This document shows positions 1-8,012 of a stretch of DNA of 64,000 bases, one piece after another. Every line of letters starts with the position of its first letter. The stretch's first letter is position 1. The translations under genes were made by a program, and so were the position numbers. Source of the DNA: JBNKFV01 sp050289485 (GTDB lineage: Bacteria; Pseudomonadota; Gammaproteobacteria; Pseudomonadales; Cellvibrionaceae); the NCBI GenBank assembly GCA_050289485.1, contig JBNKFV010000016.1, positions 29,373-93,372 on the forward strand. The letters run 5' to 3'. A model generated the notes under the pieces. The model was not told the origin of the DNA. It ran no database searches and was given only the letters and a program-made list of their open reading frames with translations.

Positions 1-387
1 CGTGATTTATTGCGTGAAGACTTTGGCACCACGTTGCCACGGTTTGATTTTATGGCGCAGCTACACCGTCAGCCAGATGGTTTAATGATGGGTGAATTGT
101 CTGAGTTAATGATGGTATCTGGTGGTAACGTATCGGCCATTGCCACGCAGCTAATTAAAGAAAAACTGATCGTTAAGAAAAATTTGCCAACAGATCGTCG
201 TGCGTTTGTGGTTAAGCTGACTGCAAAAGGCAGGCGTACGTTTGAAGAGATGGCCAAGCACCATGAGGCATGGATTGTAGGGCTATTTGGTGAACTCGAT
301 ATTACTGAGATCGACGAGCTCACTCAGCGGCTCGGCAAGTTAAAGCAGGTAATCAGCAAGCCAGCCCATAAAAAGAAAAATCTCTAA
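1..387 (+). CDS. MarR-family transcriptional regulator, 5'-truncated by window edge
   Basis: The reading frame is open from base 1 and ends with TAA at 385-387, so the first codons lie outside the window; a TTG at 10 is not a convincing start. The visible ~128 residues give the MarR winged helix: recognition helix around SGGNVSAIATQLIKE, then the wing with the family hallmark PTDRRAFVV, then the C-terminal dimerisation helix. MarR proteins are dimeric repressors that release DNA on binding aromatic ligands. It lies just downstream of (convergent with) the salicylyl-CoA hydroxylase gene and is the obvious candidate to bind the palindromes at 2916-2969 and 3322-3372; that is inference. Family assignment is firm, target is not. 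Confidence 0.85.
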   Translation, partial: RDLLREDFGTTLPRFDFMAQLHRQPDGLMMGELSELMMVSGGNVSAIATQLIKEKLIVKKNLPTDRRAFVVKLTAKGRRTFEEMAKHHEAWIVGLFGELDITEIDELTQRLGKLKQVISKPAHKKKNL

Positions 388-475
388 CGCGTTTAAGCGT
401 TATTTTTCACTACCTGGGAATCAGCTGCGGGGCTATTGTGGATCTGTAATCCCAGTTTTTAATCCGCCAAAAGTT

Positions 476-505
476 AAAAGCTGCCAAAAAAGGCAGCTTT
501 TATAA
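476..505. terminator. bidirectional Rho-independent terminator
   Basis: AAAAGCTGCC, an A-rich loop and GGCAGCTTTT form a strong stem with a T run on both strands. It sits between the convergent ends of the marR gene and the salicylyl-CoA hydroxylase gene and can serve both. Confidence 0.8.
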
Positions 506-519
506 CACGTTTCAGTCAC

Positions 520-2847
520 TTAATGGTCGAGCGGGCTTTCACTTTGTCGGTGAGCCAAGATCTCAAACTGAGCCAGACCAGTAGCGTATTGCTTAGGTGG
601 ATTTACACCAATGCCGTGATAGCCTTCTTGCGCCGCTGCTCGTAGTGTCCAGTTTGGATCTGCCAGGTGCGGGCGACCCAGTGCCACCAGATCGGCACGT
701 CCAGCAGCAACAATGCTGTTTACGTGATCAACCTCATAAATGTTGCCAACCGCAATCGTTGGTACATTGAGTTCGTTGCGAATTGTGTCTGACAGCGGTG
801 TTTGGAACATGCGTCCTGGGCGTGGTTTTTGGTCCGGTGACACCTCACCACTCGATACGTGAATAATATCCGCGCCGGCGTCTTTAAAGGCTTTGGCAAT
901 TATCACTGAATCAGCCTCAGTAATGCCTTCGTCACCCATCCAATCATGTGCAGAGATACGCACAGAAATGGGCTTTTCTGCAGGCCACACTTCACGCACC
1001 GCGGCGAAGACTTCCAGTGGATAACGCAACCGATTTACCAAAGAACCGCCGTACTCATCGTTGCGATTATTGAGCAGCGGCGTGATAAAGGCCGATAACA
1101 AATGGCCATGGGCGGCATGTAGTTCTATTGCATCAAAGCCTGCTCGCGCAGCGCGTTGTGTTGCTTCTACAAATTGAGCTTTTAAACTCTCCATTTGCGC
1201 CGGTGTTGCTGCTTCCGGTACTTGTGAATCTGCGCTGTAGGCAATTGCACTGGCTGATACTAAGGGCCAGGCTTCAGTGGCTGGTAAGGGCTTATGCTGC
1301 ATGGGGTTATCGTTTTCCCAAGGGCAGTACACAGCACCTTTTGCACCGCCGTGCCCAATCTGCGCCGCGATTTTTGCTTGAGTATTCGCGTGGGTGAAAT
1401 CAACAATACGTTTCCACGCAGCTTCCTGCTCGTCATTCCAAAGGCCGGCACAGCCTTTGGTGAGGCGTGATTCTGGCGAAATATGTGTCATCTCGGTAAT
1501 GACCAATCCAGCGCCACCTTTGGCTAATGCGCCGTAGTGAGCAAGATGCCAGTCGCCGGGTACACCCTCTGTTGCACTGTAGGTTGCTAAAGGAGGCACA
1601 ACCACACGATTTTGTAGTGTGAGTTTACCTAGTTGATAAGGCAAAAACATCGGTGGGATAGCGGTTTCGCTCGGTTTACCCAGGGCTTTGCTGGCCAAGT
1701 GCTTTTCGAGACCATCAAGCCATGCCTTATCACGTAAGCGCAGGTTTTCATGGCTAACGCGCTCACTTCGCGTAAGCATAGAATAATTAAACTGTTTGAG
1801 ATCAAACGCTTCGGCGTAGCGGGGCACATTTTCGAACCAGGTCATTGCGTTAATGGCAGCATTTTGTAAACGCAGCACTTCAAGTTCACGTTCTTTTTGA
1901 TAGGCCTGTAAGGCTTCTTTTAACGTTGCATCTTTGTCGAGATGATTTGCCAGTGAAATGGCATCTTCGAGGCCCAGCTTGGTGCCCGAGCCAATTGAAA
2001 AGTGAGCGGTGTGGGCGGCATCGCCAATTAGCACAATGCGATCATCCAGCACCCAGTTGCGGCAGAACACCTGTGGAAAGTGAATCCAGGCAGATCCGCG
2101 AATATGAGCCGAGTTAGTTAGCAGATCGTGGCCATCCAAGTATTTTTCGAATACTTTACGGCAGGTTTCAGCGCTTTCTTCGTGGGTCATGTGTTCAAAA
2201 CCAAACGCTTCATACACATCGGGGTTACATTCCACGATGAAAGTAGATGTTTCATCGTCAAATTGGTAAGCGTGTACCCAGATCCAGCCGTGTTCGGTTT
2301 TTTCGAAAATAAAGGTAAAGGCGTCGCGAAATTTTTGTTTGGTGCCTAACCACACAAAATGGTTTTTACGGGTTTCGATACTGGTTTTGAACGCTTTCGC
2401 ATAGGTATTTCGAATTTTTGAATTCAAACCATCGGCAGCTACAATCAAGTCAGCATCGGCAAACCTGGTATTCAAGTCTGCCACCTCAAATTCCTGCTCA
2501 AAGTGCAGCTCCACACCCAGCTCTTTGGCCCGGTCATAAAGTACTTCTAGCATGCGTTTACGGCCTAGGCCGATAAAACCATGACCATCAGAGCGCTCCA
2601 CTTCACCGTTTACATAGCAGTCAATCAGATCCCAGTGAATGAACTCATTTTTGACGGTTTCTGCACTGACTGGGTCGTTCTTGTAGAGGTTTTCCAGGGT
2701 TTGATCCGAGAACACGACTCCCCACCCAAATGTATCGCCAGGGCGATTGCGTTCGCAGACGTGAACTTCATGATTTGGGTCTTTTAGTTTCATGGAAATC
2801 GCCAAATACAATCCAGATGGGCCACCGCCAAGACAGATAATTTTCAT
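520..2847 (-). CDS. bifunctional salicylyl-CoA 5-hydroxylase / flavin oxidoreductase
   Basis: 775-residue fusion. Residues 1-~385 are a PHBH-type FAD monooxygenase: GGGPSGLYLA at the N-terminus (Rossmann GxGxxG), a DG motif (LIVAADGLNSKIR) and the GD motif (RIVLIGDAAHTAH). Residues ~395-775 are an Old Yellow Enzyme/NADH:flavin oxidoreductase barrel starting FLPYQLGKLTLQNRVVVPP, with HAAHGHLLSAF and NRNDEYGGS. This two-domain order is known from salicylyl-CoA 5-hydroxylase (SdgC type) and 2-aminobenzoyl-CoA monooxygenase/reductase. It hydroxylates the CoA-activated ring at C5, yielding gentisyl-CoA from salicylyl-CoA. Start chosen at ATG 2847 because GGAG lies 9 nt upstream; the 20 extra in-frame codons to 2907 show no family similarity. 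Neighbouring thioesterase and gentisate dioxygenase favour salicylyl-CoA; anthraniloyl-CoA remains possible. Confidence 0.85.
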   Translation of the reverse strand: MKIICLGGGPSGLYLAISMKLKDPNHEVHVCERNRPGDTFGWGVVFSDQTLENLYKNDPVSAETVKNEFIHWDLIDCYVNGEVERSDGHGFIGLGRKRMLEVLYDRAKELGVELHFEQEFEVADLNTRFADADLIVAADGLNSKIRNTYAKAFKTSIETRKNHFVWLGTKQKFRDAFTFIFEKTEHGWIWVHAYQFDDETSTFIVECNPDVYEAFGFEHMTHEESAETCRKVFEKYLDGHDLLTNSAHIRGSAWIHFPQVFCRNWVLDDRIVLIGDAAHTAHFSIGSGTKLGLEDAISLANHLDKDATLKEALQAYQKERELEVLRLQNAAINAMTWFENVPRYAEAFDLKQFNYSMLTRSERVSHENLRLRDKAWLDGLEKHLASKALGKPSETAIPPMFLPYQLGKLTLQNRVVVPPLATYSATEGVPGDWHLAHYGALAKGGAGLVITEMTHISPESRLTKGCAGLWNDEQEAAWKRIVDFTHANTQAKIAAQIGHGGAKGAVYCPWENDNPMQHKPLPATEAWPLVSASAIAYSADSQVPEAATPAQMESLKAQFVEATQRAARAGFDAIELHAAHGHLLSAFITPLLNNRNDEYGGSLVNRLRYPLEVFAAVREVWPAEKPISVRISAHDWMGDEGITEADSVIIAKAFKDAGADIIHVSSGEVSPDQKPRPGRMFQTPLSDTIRNELNVPTIAVGNIYEVDHVNSIVAAGRADLVALGRPHLADPNWTLRAAAQEGYHGIGVNPPKQYATGLAQFEILAHRQSESPLDH

Positions 2848-2915
2848 ATTGCGTGTTCTCCAGGTGTTAGGGCCAATATCATTTATAGCGCAGCTCAAAC
2901 CAATCATAAAATTAC

Positions 2916-2969
2916 TTTAAGCTTAAAATATTTGCTCAATCATACACAATATATTTTAAGTTTAAAATA
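2916..2969. promoter_or_regulatory. paired palindromic operators and promoter of the hydroxylase gene
   Basis: Two sites, TTTAAGCTTAAA (2916-2927, perfect palindrome) and TATTTTAAGTTTAAAATA (2952-2969, symmetric except at the centre), have centres 39 bp apart. On the minus strand the second site overlaps the expected -35 and is followed by ATTGTGTATGAT, whose TATGAT (2939-2944) is a good -10; the other site falls near the transcript start. Same motifs and spacing recur at 3322-3372. Binding by the MarR protein at 1-387 is inferred. Confidence 0.7.
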
Positions 2970-3321
2970 GGTTTGCAAGGTAATTATTCTTAACTCTGTA
3001 GAAGGGTGTGACGATAACGTTGGTCGCCGTATGGGATTATTCGGACAGCGCCGAGCAGGCGCGCGGATATGAAGAAGATGAAAAAGCCGGTTACGCTGCC
3101 AGGCAGTCAGCAATACCTCCGGTTATATCGGGCATCGCTCACCTGGGCCACAGGGGTATATCTTGCTCGTTCTTGCACAAAGGCATCTGTATTTTCAGCC
3201 TCAGAATACCTTTCAAAACGTCTGTTTGAGCGGCTTTTTTGACGGACGTTTTTCCATGATTTTGCCCCTAATAAATTCTAAAAACACTCCGCGGGGCCCA
3301 TAAGATAGAGGTTTATAACTA
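2970..3321. other. intergenic stretch between two operator pairs
   Basis: About 350 bp separate the operator pairs of the divergent transcription units. The only open frame (about 73 codons, + strand, from 3008) has no RBS and no recognisable protein features. A long-loop inverted repeat (AAAACGTC at about 3217, GACGTTTT at about 3242) is present. I see no gene here. Confidence 0.5.
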
Positions 3322-3388
3322 TTTAAGCTTAAAATATTCGAAGATTTCTGGTGCAAATGCTTTAAGTTTAAAATAAATTGTGTATCAT
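3322..3388 (+). promoter_or_regulatory. paired palindromic operators and promoter of the gentisate operon
   Basis: TTTAAGCTTAAA (3322-3333) and TTTAAGTTTAAA (3361-3372) repeat the motifs at 2916-2969 with the same 39-bp centre-to-centre spacing. The second site overlaps the -35 position of a promoter whose -10 is TATCAT (3383-3388). Operator centre to -10 is 16.5 bp, exactly as in the divergent promoter, and the block TTAAAATAWATTGTGTAT is shared. It should drive the thioesterase-to-maleate-isomerase operon. Confidence 0.7.
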
Positions 3389-3483
3389 GCCCTTCAAGAC
3401 TGGTGACAAAGGGGTAGGTGATGCTGATAGAGCCGCTTTTTCGTCGATGCAGCCTCGAAATAGTGAATGAACGAGATTGATGT

Positions 3484-3897
3484 ATGGCAACCACTTATAA
3501 AAAAACCTGGAAAGTAAAGTTCGCCGAGTGCGATATCGCGGGAATTGTTTTCTACCCCCGTTATTTGGAAATGGTCAACTTTGTGGTTGAAGAATGGCTG
3601 GAAGATATGGATTGGTCATTTTACATGATGCATGCCGAACGCCATGAAGGGTTGCCCACTAAATCAGTGGCATGTGATTTTTCGTCCCCTAGCAAAATAG
3701 GTGATGAGCTTAATTTTGAATTAAGTATTGCAGCGCTGGGGAAAAGCTCTCTCACGTTGTGTGTAACGGCTTTTAATGGCGACGCGCTGGTGTTTAAAGC
3801 GACTAATGTACTGGTTTATGTCACCTTGACTCAGCCGATTAAAAGCATACCCATACCCGACGAATTACGTGAGCGTATGCTGCCTTACGTAGCGTGA
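3484..3897 (+). CDS. acyl-CoA thioesterase, 4-hydroxybenzoyl-CoA thioesterase (hotdog) family
   Basis: 137 residues, the usual size of a single hotdog domain. The N-terminal signature FAECDIAGIVFYPRYLEM carries the catalytic aspartate at position 17, the same place as in the Pseudomonas 4-hydroxybenzoyl-CoA thioesterase. It is the first gene after the operator-bearing promoter, with no strong Shine-Dalgarno. Given the salicylyl-CoA 5-hydroxylase opposite and the gentisate dioxygenase downstream, the likely reaction is gentisyl-CoA to gentisate plus CoA. A generic YbgC-type thioesterase is the alternative, but the operon position argues for the catabolic role. Confidence 0.8.
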   Translation: MATTYKKTWKVKFAECDIAGIVFYPRYLEMVNFVVEEWLEDMDWSFYMMHAERHEGLPTKSVACDFSSPSKIGDELNFELSIAALGKSSLTLCVTAFNGDALVFKATNVLVYVTLTQPIKSIPIPDELRERMLPYVA

Positions 3898-3931
3898 ACA
3901 AAAGTAGTCAACTGAGTAAACAGGTGCAAGA

Positions 3932-4948
3932 ATGACGGAATATCCAACCTTTAAAGCCGCTGCAGTACAAGCGTCGCCAGTGTTTATGAACGCCGACGCT
4001 ACCGTTGATAAAGCATGCTCATTAATTCGTGAAGCCGCTGAAAATGGCGCAAAGCTGGTTGCCTTTCCTGAAGTCTTTATTCCAGCTTACCCGTATTGGA
4101 GCTGGATAATCAGCCCGGTCGAAGCCAGTGGATTGTTTGAAATACTGTATAAAAACAGTATCACTGTCGATGGGCCAGAAGTAAAACGCTTGTGTGCGGC
4201 AGCTAAGAAGAATGCATGTTATGTGGTCATTGGTATTAACGAAAAAGACCCGCAGCGCATGGGTACGCTGTTTAATACCAACCTGATTATCGGGCCCGAT
4301 GGCACATTAATTGGCCGTCACCGTAAATTGGTACCTACCTGGGCAGAAAAGCTGACCTGGAGCGGTGGTGACGGCTCCTCATTAAAAGTCTACGACACCG
4401 ACATTGGCCCATTGGGCACACTCGCCTGCGGCGAGAACACTAATCCATTAGCGCGCTTTACCCTGCTGGCTCAAGGCGAACTGGTGCATGTTGCCAACTA
4501 TATTGGCTTGCCGGTAGCACCAAAAGATTACGACATGGCAGAAGCGATCAAACTGCGCGCTGCTACCCATGCGTTTGAAGGCAAGCTGTTTACGATAGTT
4601 TCCTGTTCCACCATCTCTGAAGAAATGATTCAGTATTTGGAAAAATACTGTCCCAACGCACGCGCATTATTAGAGCGTAAGAGTTCTGCCTTTTCAGGCG
4701 TAATAGGCCCAGATGGTAGGGTGGTGGGCGACAGCCTGATCGACGACGAAGGCATTGTTTATGCCGACATCGATTTAAACAAGTGCATCCAACCAAAACA
4801 GATGCACGATATATTGGGGCACTACAATCGCTTCGATATCTTTAAGGTTACGGTTAACAATCAGCCATTAACACCCGTAACCTTTGGCCAGGTACCCAGT
4901 GCTGAGCCGTTTGCAACACCTTTGGCTGATGATCACGACGAAGAATAA
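3932..4948 (+). CDS. nitrilase-family carbon-nitrogen hydrolase
   Basis: 338 residues with the complete Glu-Lys-Cys triad of the nitrilase superfamily: E47 in AFPEVFIPAYPYW, K132 in GRHRKLVPT and C166 in LACGENTNPL. The length and the RKLVPTWAEK motif are those of true nitrilases, which convert R-CN to R-COOH plus ammonia, rather than of short amidases. The Cys context is CGEN, not the CWEH/CWEN of classical aliphatic and plant nitrilases, so substrate cannot be read off. RBS AGGTG precedes ATG. It lies 34 bp after the thioesterase gene and 56 bp before gentisate dioxygenase, so it is probably co-transcribed and may generate a ring carboxylate or side-chain acid that enters the pathway. That role is inference; amide hydrolysis is an alternative. 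Confidence 0.8.
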   Translation: MTEYPTFKAAAVQASPVFMNADATVDKACSLIREAAENGAKLVAFPEVFIPAYPYWSWIISPVEASGLFEILYKNSITVDGPEVKRLCAAAKKNACYVVIGINEKDPQRMGTLFNTNLIIGPDGTLIGRHRKLVPTWAEKLTWSGGDGSSLKVYDTDIGPLGTLACGENTNPLARFTLLAQGELVHVANYIGLPVAPKDYDMAEAIKLRAATHAFEGKLFTIVSCSTISEEMIQYLEKYCPNARALLERKSSAFSGVIGPDGRVVGDSLIDDEGIVYADIDLNKCIQPKQMHDILGHYNRFDIFKVTVNNQPLTPVTFGQVPSAEPFATPLADDHDEE

Positions 4949-5004
4949 ATTACATTTTCAAATCGCGGGTTAAGTAGCATCACTTATTTACTCGGAGCGT
5001 CATT

Positions 5005-6156
5005 ATGAATACAACGGACACAACATTTAAAAACTACGCCGAAGACCCCAGAGACGATGTAAGAGGGCGGTCGCGTGTTAGAGATACACAAGAATTAGTC
5101 GATTACTACGCAGAACTGGAGAACGTAAGTACCACGGCCTTTTGGCGTAAAGCGAATGATATTGAACCGTGGGAACCTGTCACACGGTATCAGCCGACGA
5201 TTTGGCGCTACGACGATATGCGACCACTGGTACTTAAGTCTGCCGAACTGGTAAAGCCCGAGGAGGCAGGTCGACGGGTAGTGGTGTTGGTGAATAACTC
5301 CGACGCAGGGCGTCAGCATACCGCAGCGGTAGGCTGGTTGTTCAGCGGTTTGCAGGTAATGAAACCTGGCGAAATTACACCCGCCCATAAACATACTGCC
5401 TCTGCACATCGTTTCATTATGGAAGGGGGTGGTGCTTACACTGTGGTGGATGGTCACCAAATTGAGCTGGGCAAATACGATTATGTGTTAACACCTTCTG
5501 GCTGCTGGCATGACCATGGCGTGGTGCAAGGCGGAAAAACCTCTATTTGGCAAGATGGTCTCGACATTCCGTTAATGAATAGTCTGGAAACCAACTTCTA
5601 CGAAGTTTACGACGAAGATGCACAAAAGCCTTTGTACCCCACCAATGATATGCCCCTGTCATATGGTGGTCCCGGTTTAATACCGACAGGTATTCAGAAG
5701 TGGGACAAGCCTTACTCCCCGTTGATGATTTACCGTTGGACGGATACTCGTGAAGCGCTATTAAACCTCGCTAAAGTTAGCGATGGTTCGCCTTTCGACG
5801 GCCATATTATGCGTTACAGCAACCCCGCTACGGGTGGTTGGGCCATGCAAACCATGGGCGCACAAATGCAAATGCTCAAGCCTGGGTTGCATACCAAGGC
5901 GCATCGGCACACCGGTAATGTGATGTACAACTGTGCTGGCGGTAAAGGCTATACCGTGGTTAATGGCAAGCGATTCGACTGGAAAGAGAACGATATTTTC
6001 TGTGTGCCTGCCTGGACCTGGCACGAGCATGTGAATCTGTCCGACTCCGAAGCAGCGTTCCTGTTTTCGTTTAACGATTTCCCCGTTATGGAAGCATTAG
6101 GTACTTACTTTGAGGAAGCCCTGGGCGGAACAGGCTTTCAGGAAGTCACTGAATAA
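5005..6156 (+). CDS. gentisate 1,2-dioxygenase (bicupin)
   Basis: 383 residues, slightly longer than the usual 340-375. Two cupin domains are visible. The N-terminal one holds the Fe(II) ligands H128 and H130 (KPGEITPAHKHTASAHRF) and H169 (GCWHDHG). The C-terminal one keeps a similar triplet, H300, H302 (HTKAHRHTGN) and H340 (WTWHEH). The enzyme opens gentisate (2,5-dihydroxybenzoate) between C1 and C2 to maleylpyruvate. CGGAG lies upstream of the ATG. FAH-family hydrolase and maleate isomerase genes follow directly, which supports gentisate over the related 1-hydroxy-2-naphthoate or salicylate ring cleavers; those cannot be excluded by sequence alone. Confidence 0.9.
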   Translation: MNTTDTTFKNYAEDPRDDVRGRSRVRDTQELVDYYAELENVSTTAFWRKANDIEPWEPVTRYQPTIWRYDDMRPLVLKSAELVKPEEAGRRVVVLVNNSDAGRQHTAAVGWLFSGLQVMKPGEITPAHKHTASAHRFIMEGGGAYTVVDGHQIELGKYDYVLTPSGCWHDHGVVQGGKTSIWQDGLDIPLMNSLETNFYEVYDEDAQKPLYPTNDMPLSYGGPGLIPTGIQKWDKPYSPLMIYRWTDTREALLNLAKVSDGSPFDGHIMRYSNPATGGWAMQTMGAQMQMLKPGLHTKAHRHTGNVMYNCAGGKGYTVVNGKRFDWKENDIFCVPAWTWHEHVNLSDSEAAFLFSFNDFPVMEALGTYFEEALGGTGFQEVTE

Positions 6157-6237
6157 AGAACTTTGTGGCAGCGAGTATTTGCTCGCTGCCAGATCAGATC
6201 AGTTGAAGCAGTAAATGAAGCAAAAAAGGTTATTACT

Positions 6238-7158
6238 ATGAAACTCGTCACTTATCGTTTAAATGAAGATGCGGCTCGCTTGGGGGTATTACACGAAACC
6301 AAAGTGGTTGACGTGCAAAAGTTTGGCGCAGCCAACGGTGTAGAATTCCCGTCTACGATGTTGGAGTTTATCGATCTTGGCCCAGTCGCGGTTGAGGTGC
6401 TGAAAGAGCTGCTCCAAAATGCCGAGAAAAAGCTGTTTATTGGTACCTCTGTGCCAGCCTCCAACGTAAAACTGCTGGCGCCGATTCCTCGTACCCGTAA
6501 AAATATTTACGGTATTGGTCTTAACTATACCGAGCACGTTGCAGAGTCTGCCCGTTCGCTGGATACCAGTAACGAGCTACCAAAAGAGCCAGTAGTTTTC
6601 AGTAAACCACCCACCACGATTATCGCTGATGGTGACCCTATTCAACACAACGCCGAGATTACCCAGCAAATGGACTGGGAGTGTGAGCTAGGTGTGGTAC
6701 TGGGTTCAAAAGCACATAACGTAGCGAAAAAAGACGCGCTGAATTACGTGTTTGGTTACACCATTGTTAACGATATCAGCGCTCGAGACTGCCGTCGTTC
6801 TGGCCAATGGATTGTGTCAAAAGGGCAGCATTCCTTTGCGCCAATGGGGCCATGTATTGTCACTGCCGATGAAATTACCGATCCGCAAGATCTCAATTTG
6901 TCACTCACCGTCAATGGTGTTGAAAAGCAAAACAGTAACACCAAATTTATGCTGTTCCGTGTTGATGACCTGATCGAAGATTTAAGCCGCGGCATGATTC
7001 TTGAGCCTGGTGATGTGATTGCCACGGGTACACCTGCAGGTGTAGGGGCAGGTCGCGATCCGCAAGAATTTATGTGGCCGGGTGATGTGGTGGAATGCAC
7101 CATTGAAGGGATTGGCAAACTGTCTAATCCTATCGTGAAAGCCAGAACTAACGGTTAA
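6238..7158 (+). CDS. fumarylacetoacetate-hydrolase-family acylpyruvate hydrolase (maleylpyruvate/fumarylpyruvate hydrolase)
   Basis: 306 residues of the FAH fold. Metal-binding acidic residues are visible at E148 and E150 (MDWECELGVVLG) and D179 (IVNDISARD), preceded by the family signature IYGIGLNYTEHV. It hydrolyses the C-C bond of the ring-cleavage product. ATG 6238 has AAAAGG 9 nt upstream; an in-frame extension to 6163 is rejected. No glutathione- or mycothiol-dependent maleylpyruvate isomerase is present, while a maleate isomerase follows, so direct hydrolysis of maleylpyruvate to maleate plus pyruvate (HbzF-like) is the simplest reading. That assignment is inference. Confidence 0.85.
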   Translation: MKLVTYRLNEDAARLGVLHETKVVDVQKFGAANGVEFPSTMLEFIDLGPVAVEVLKELLQNAEKKLFIGTSVPASNVKLLAPIPRTRKNIYGIGLNYTEHVAESARSLDTSNELPKEPVVFSKPPTTIIADGDPIQHNAEITQQMDWECELGVVLGSKAHNVAKKDALNYVFGYTIVNDISARDCRRSGQWIVSKGQHSFAPMGPCIVTADEITDPQDLNLSLTVNGVEKQNSNTKFMLFRVDDLIEDLSRGMILEPGDVIATGTPAGVGAGRDPQEFMWPGDVVECTIEGIGKLSNPIVKARTNG

Positions 7159-7167
7159 GGGGTCAGC

Positions 7168-7923
7168 ATGGCTAAATTGAACTATCGCATTGGGCAAATT
7201 GTTCCCAGTTCGAACGTCACCATGGAAACTGAGATCCCCGCGATGCTGCGCGCACGGGAAAGCATTTTACCCGAGCGCTTTACCTTTCATTCAAGCCGTA
7301 TGCGCATGAAAAAGGTGACCAAAGAAGAACTGGCTGCCATGGATAAAGACTCAGACCGCTGCGCATTGGAACTCTCGGATGCGCAAGTGGATGTGTTGGG
7401 TTACGCGTGTTTGGTAGCCATTATGAGTATGGGCAAGGGATACCACCGCGTATCGCAAGACCGCTTACATAACCGCACTATCGAAAACGGAAACGCGGCA
7501 CCTGTGGTCACCAGCGCAGGGGCTTTGATTGAAGGGCTGGAAGCATTAAAGGCCAAGCGTGTTGCGGTACTGGCGCCGTATATGAAGCCGCTTACTCAAA
7601 TGGTTGTGGACTACATCGAAAGCGAAGGTATCGAGGTTGCCGATTGGCATGCGCTGGAAATACCCGACAACCTCGAAGTAGCGGCACAGAATCCAGACAA
7701 CCTGCTGACACTTTATAAAAATCTAAATCTCGAAGGTGTTGATGTACTCGTGCTCTCGGCTTGTGTGCAAATGCCTTCACTGCCATCCATCCAAAAGGTA
7801 GAAGACATTGTGGGCATTCCCGTGGTGTCGGCAGCGGTATGCACTACCTATAAAATGTTGAAAGAATTGGGGTTGAAAGCGCAAGTACCCAATGCTGGTC
7901 GCCTGTTGTCCGGCGATTATTAA
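7168..7923 (+). CDS. maleate cis-trans isomerase (Asp/Glu racemase superfamily)
   Basis: 251 residues with the two active-site cysteines expected for maleate isomerase: C81 (LGYACLVAIMSMG) and C199 (LVLSACVQMPSLP), plus an N-terminal PSSNVTMETE motif that binds the carboxylates. The family converts maleate to fumarate through a covalent succinyl-cysteine intermediate; arylmalonate decarboxylase is a relative but the two-Cys pattern fits the isomerase. It is the last gene of the operon, 9 bp after the FAH gene, with RBS AAGGGG. It completes the path by turning maleate into the TCA intermediate fumarate. A strong terminator follows. Confidence 0.88.
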   Translation: MAKLNYRIGQIVPSSNVTMETEIPAMLRARESILPERFTFHSSRMRMKKVTKEELAAMDKDSDRCALELSDAQVDVLGYACLVAIMSMGKGYHRVSQDRLHNRTIENGNAAPVVTSAGALIEGLEALKAKRVAVLAPYMKPLTQMVVDYIESEGIEVADWHALEIPDNLEVAAQNPDNLLTLYKNLNLEGVDVLVLSACVQMPSLPSIQKVEDIVGIPVVSAAVCTTYKMLKELGLKAQVPNAGRLLSGDY

Positions 7924-7950
7924 TTACATCCTGTCTGCCTTATTTGGCGC

Positions 7951-7987
7951 ACTTGCCAGCGTTATTAGCTGGCAAGTTTTTTCTTTT
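7951..7987 (+). terminator. Rho-independent terminator of the gentisate operon
   Basis: ACTTGCCAGC, a 7-nt loop, and GCTGGCAAGT followed by a T-rich run (TTTTTTCTTTT). It lies between the maleate isomerase stop and the convergent BNR-repeat gene. Confidence 0.85.
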
Positions 7988-8012
7988 CTGTTAGAACTTT
8001 TACTGTTAGCTA

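Noticed and set aside
2848..2907. 20-codon N-terminal extension of the salicylyl-CoA hydroxylase
   Set aside because: No RBS for the upstream start and the FAD-binding motif must be close to the N-terminus; ATG 2847 has GGAG at good distance.
3008..3229. 73-codon plus-strand frame between the operator pairs
   Set aside because: No RBS, no family features, and composition like intergenic DNA.
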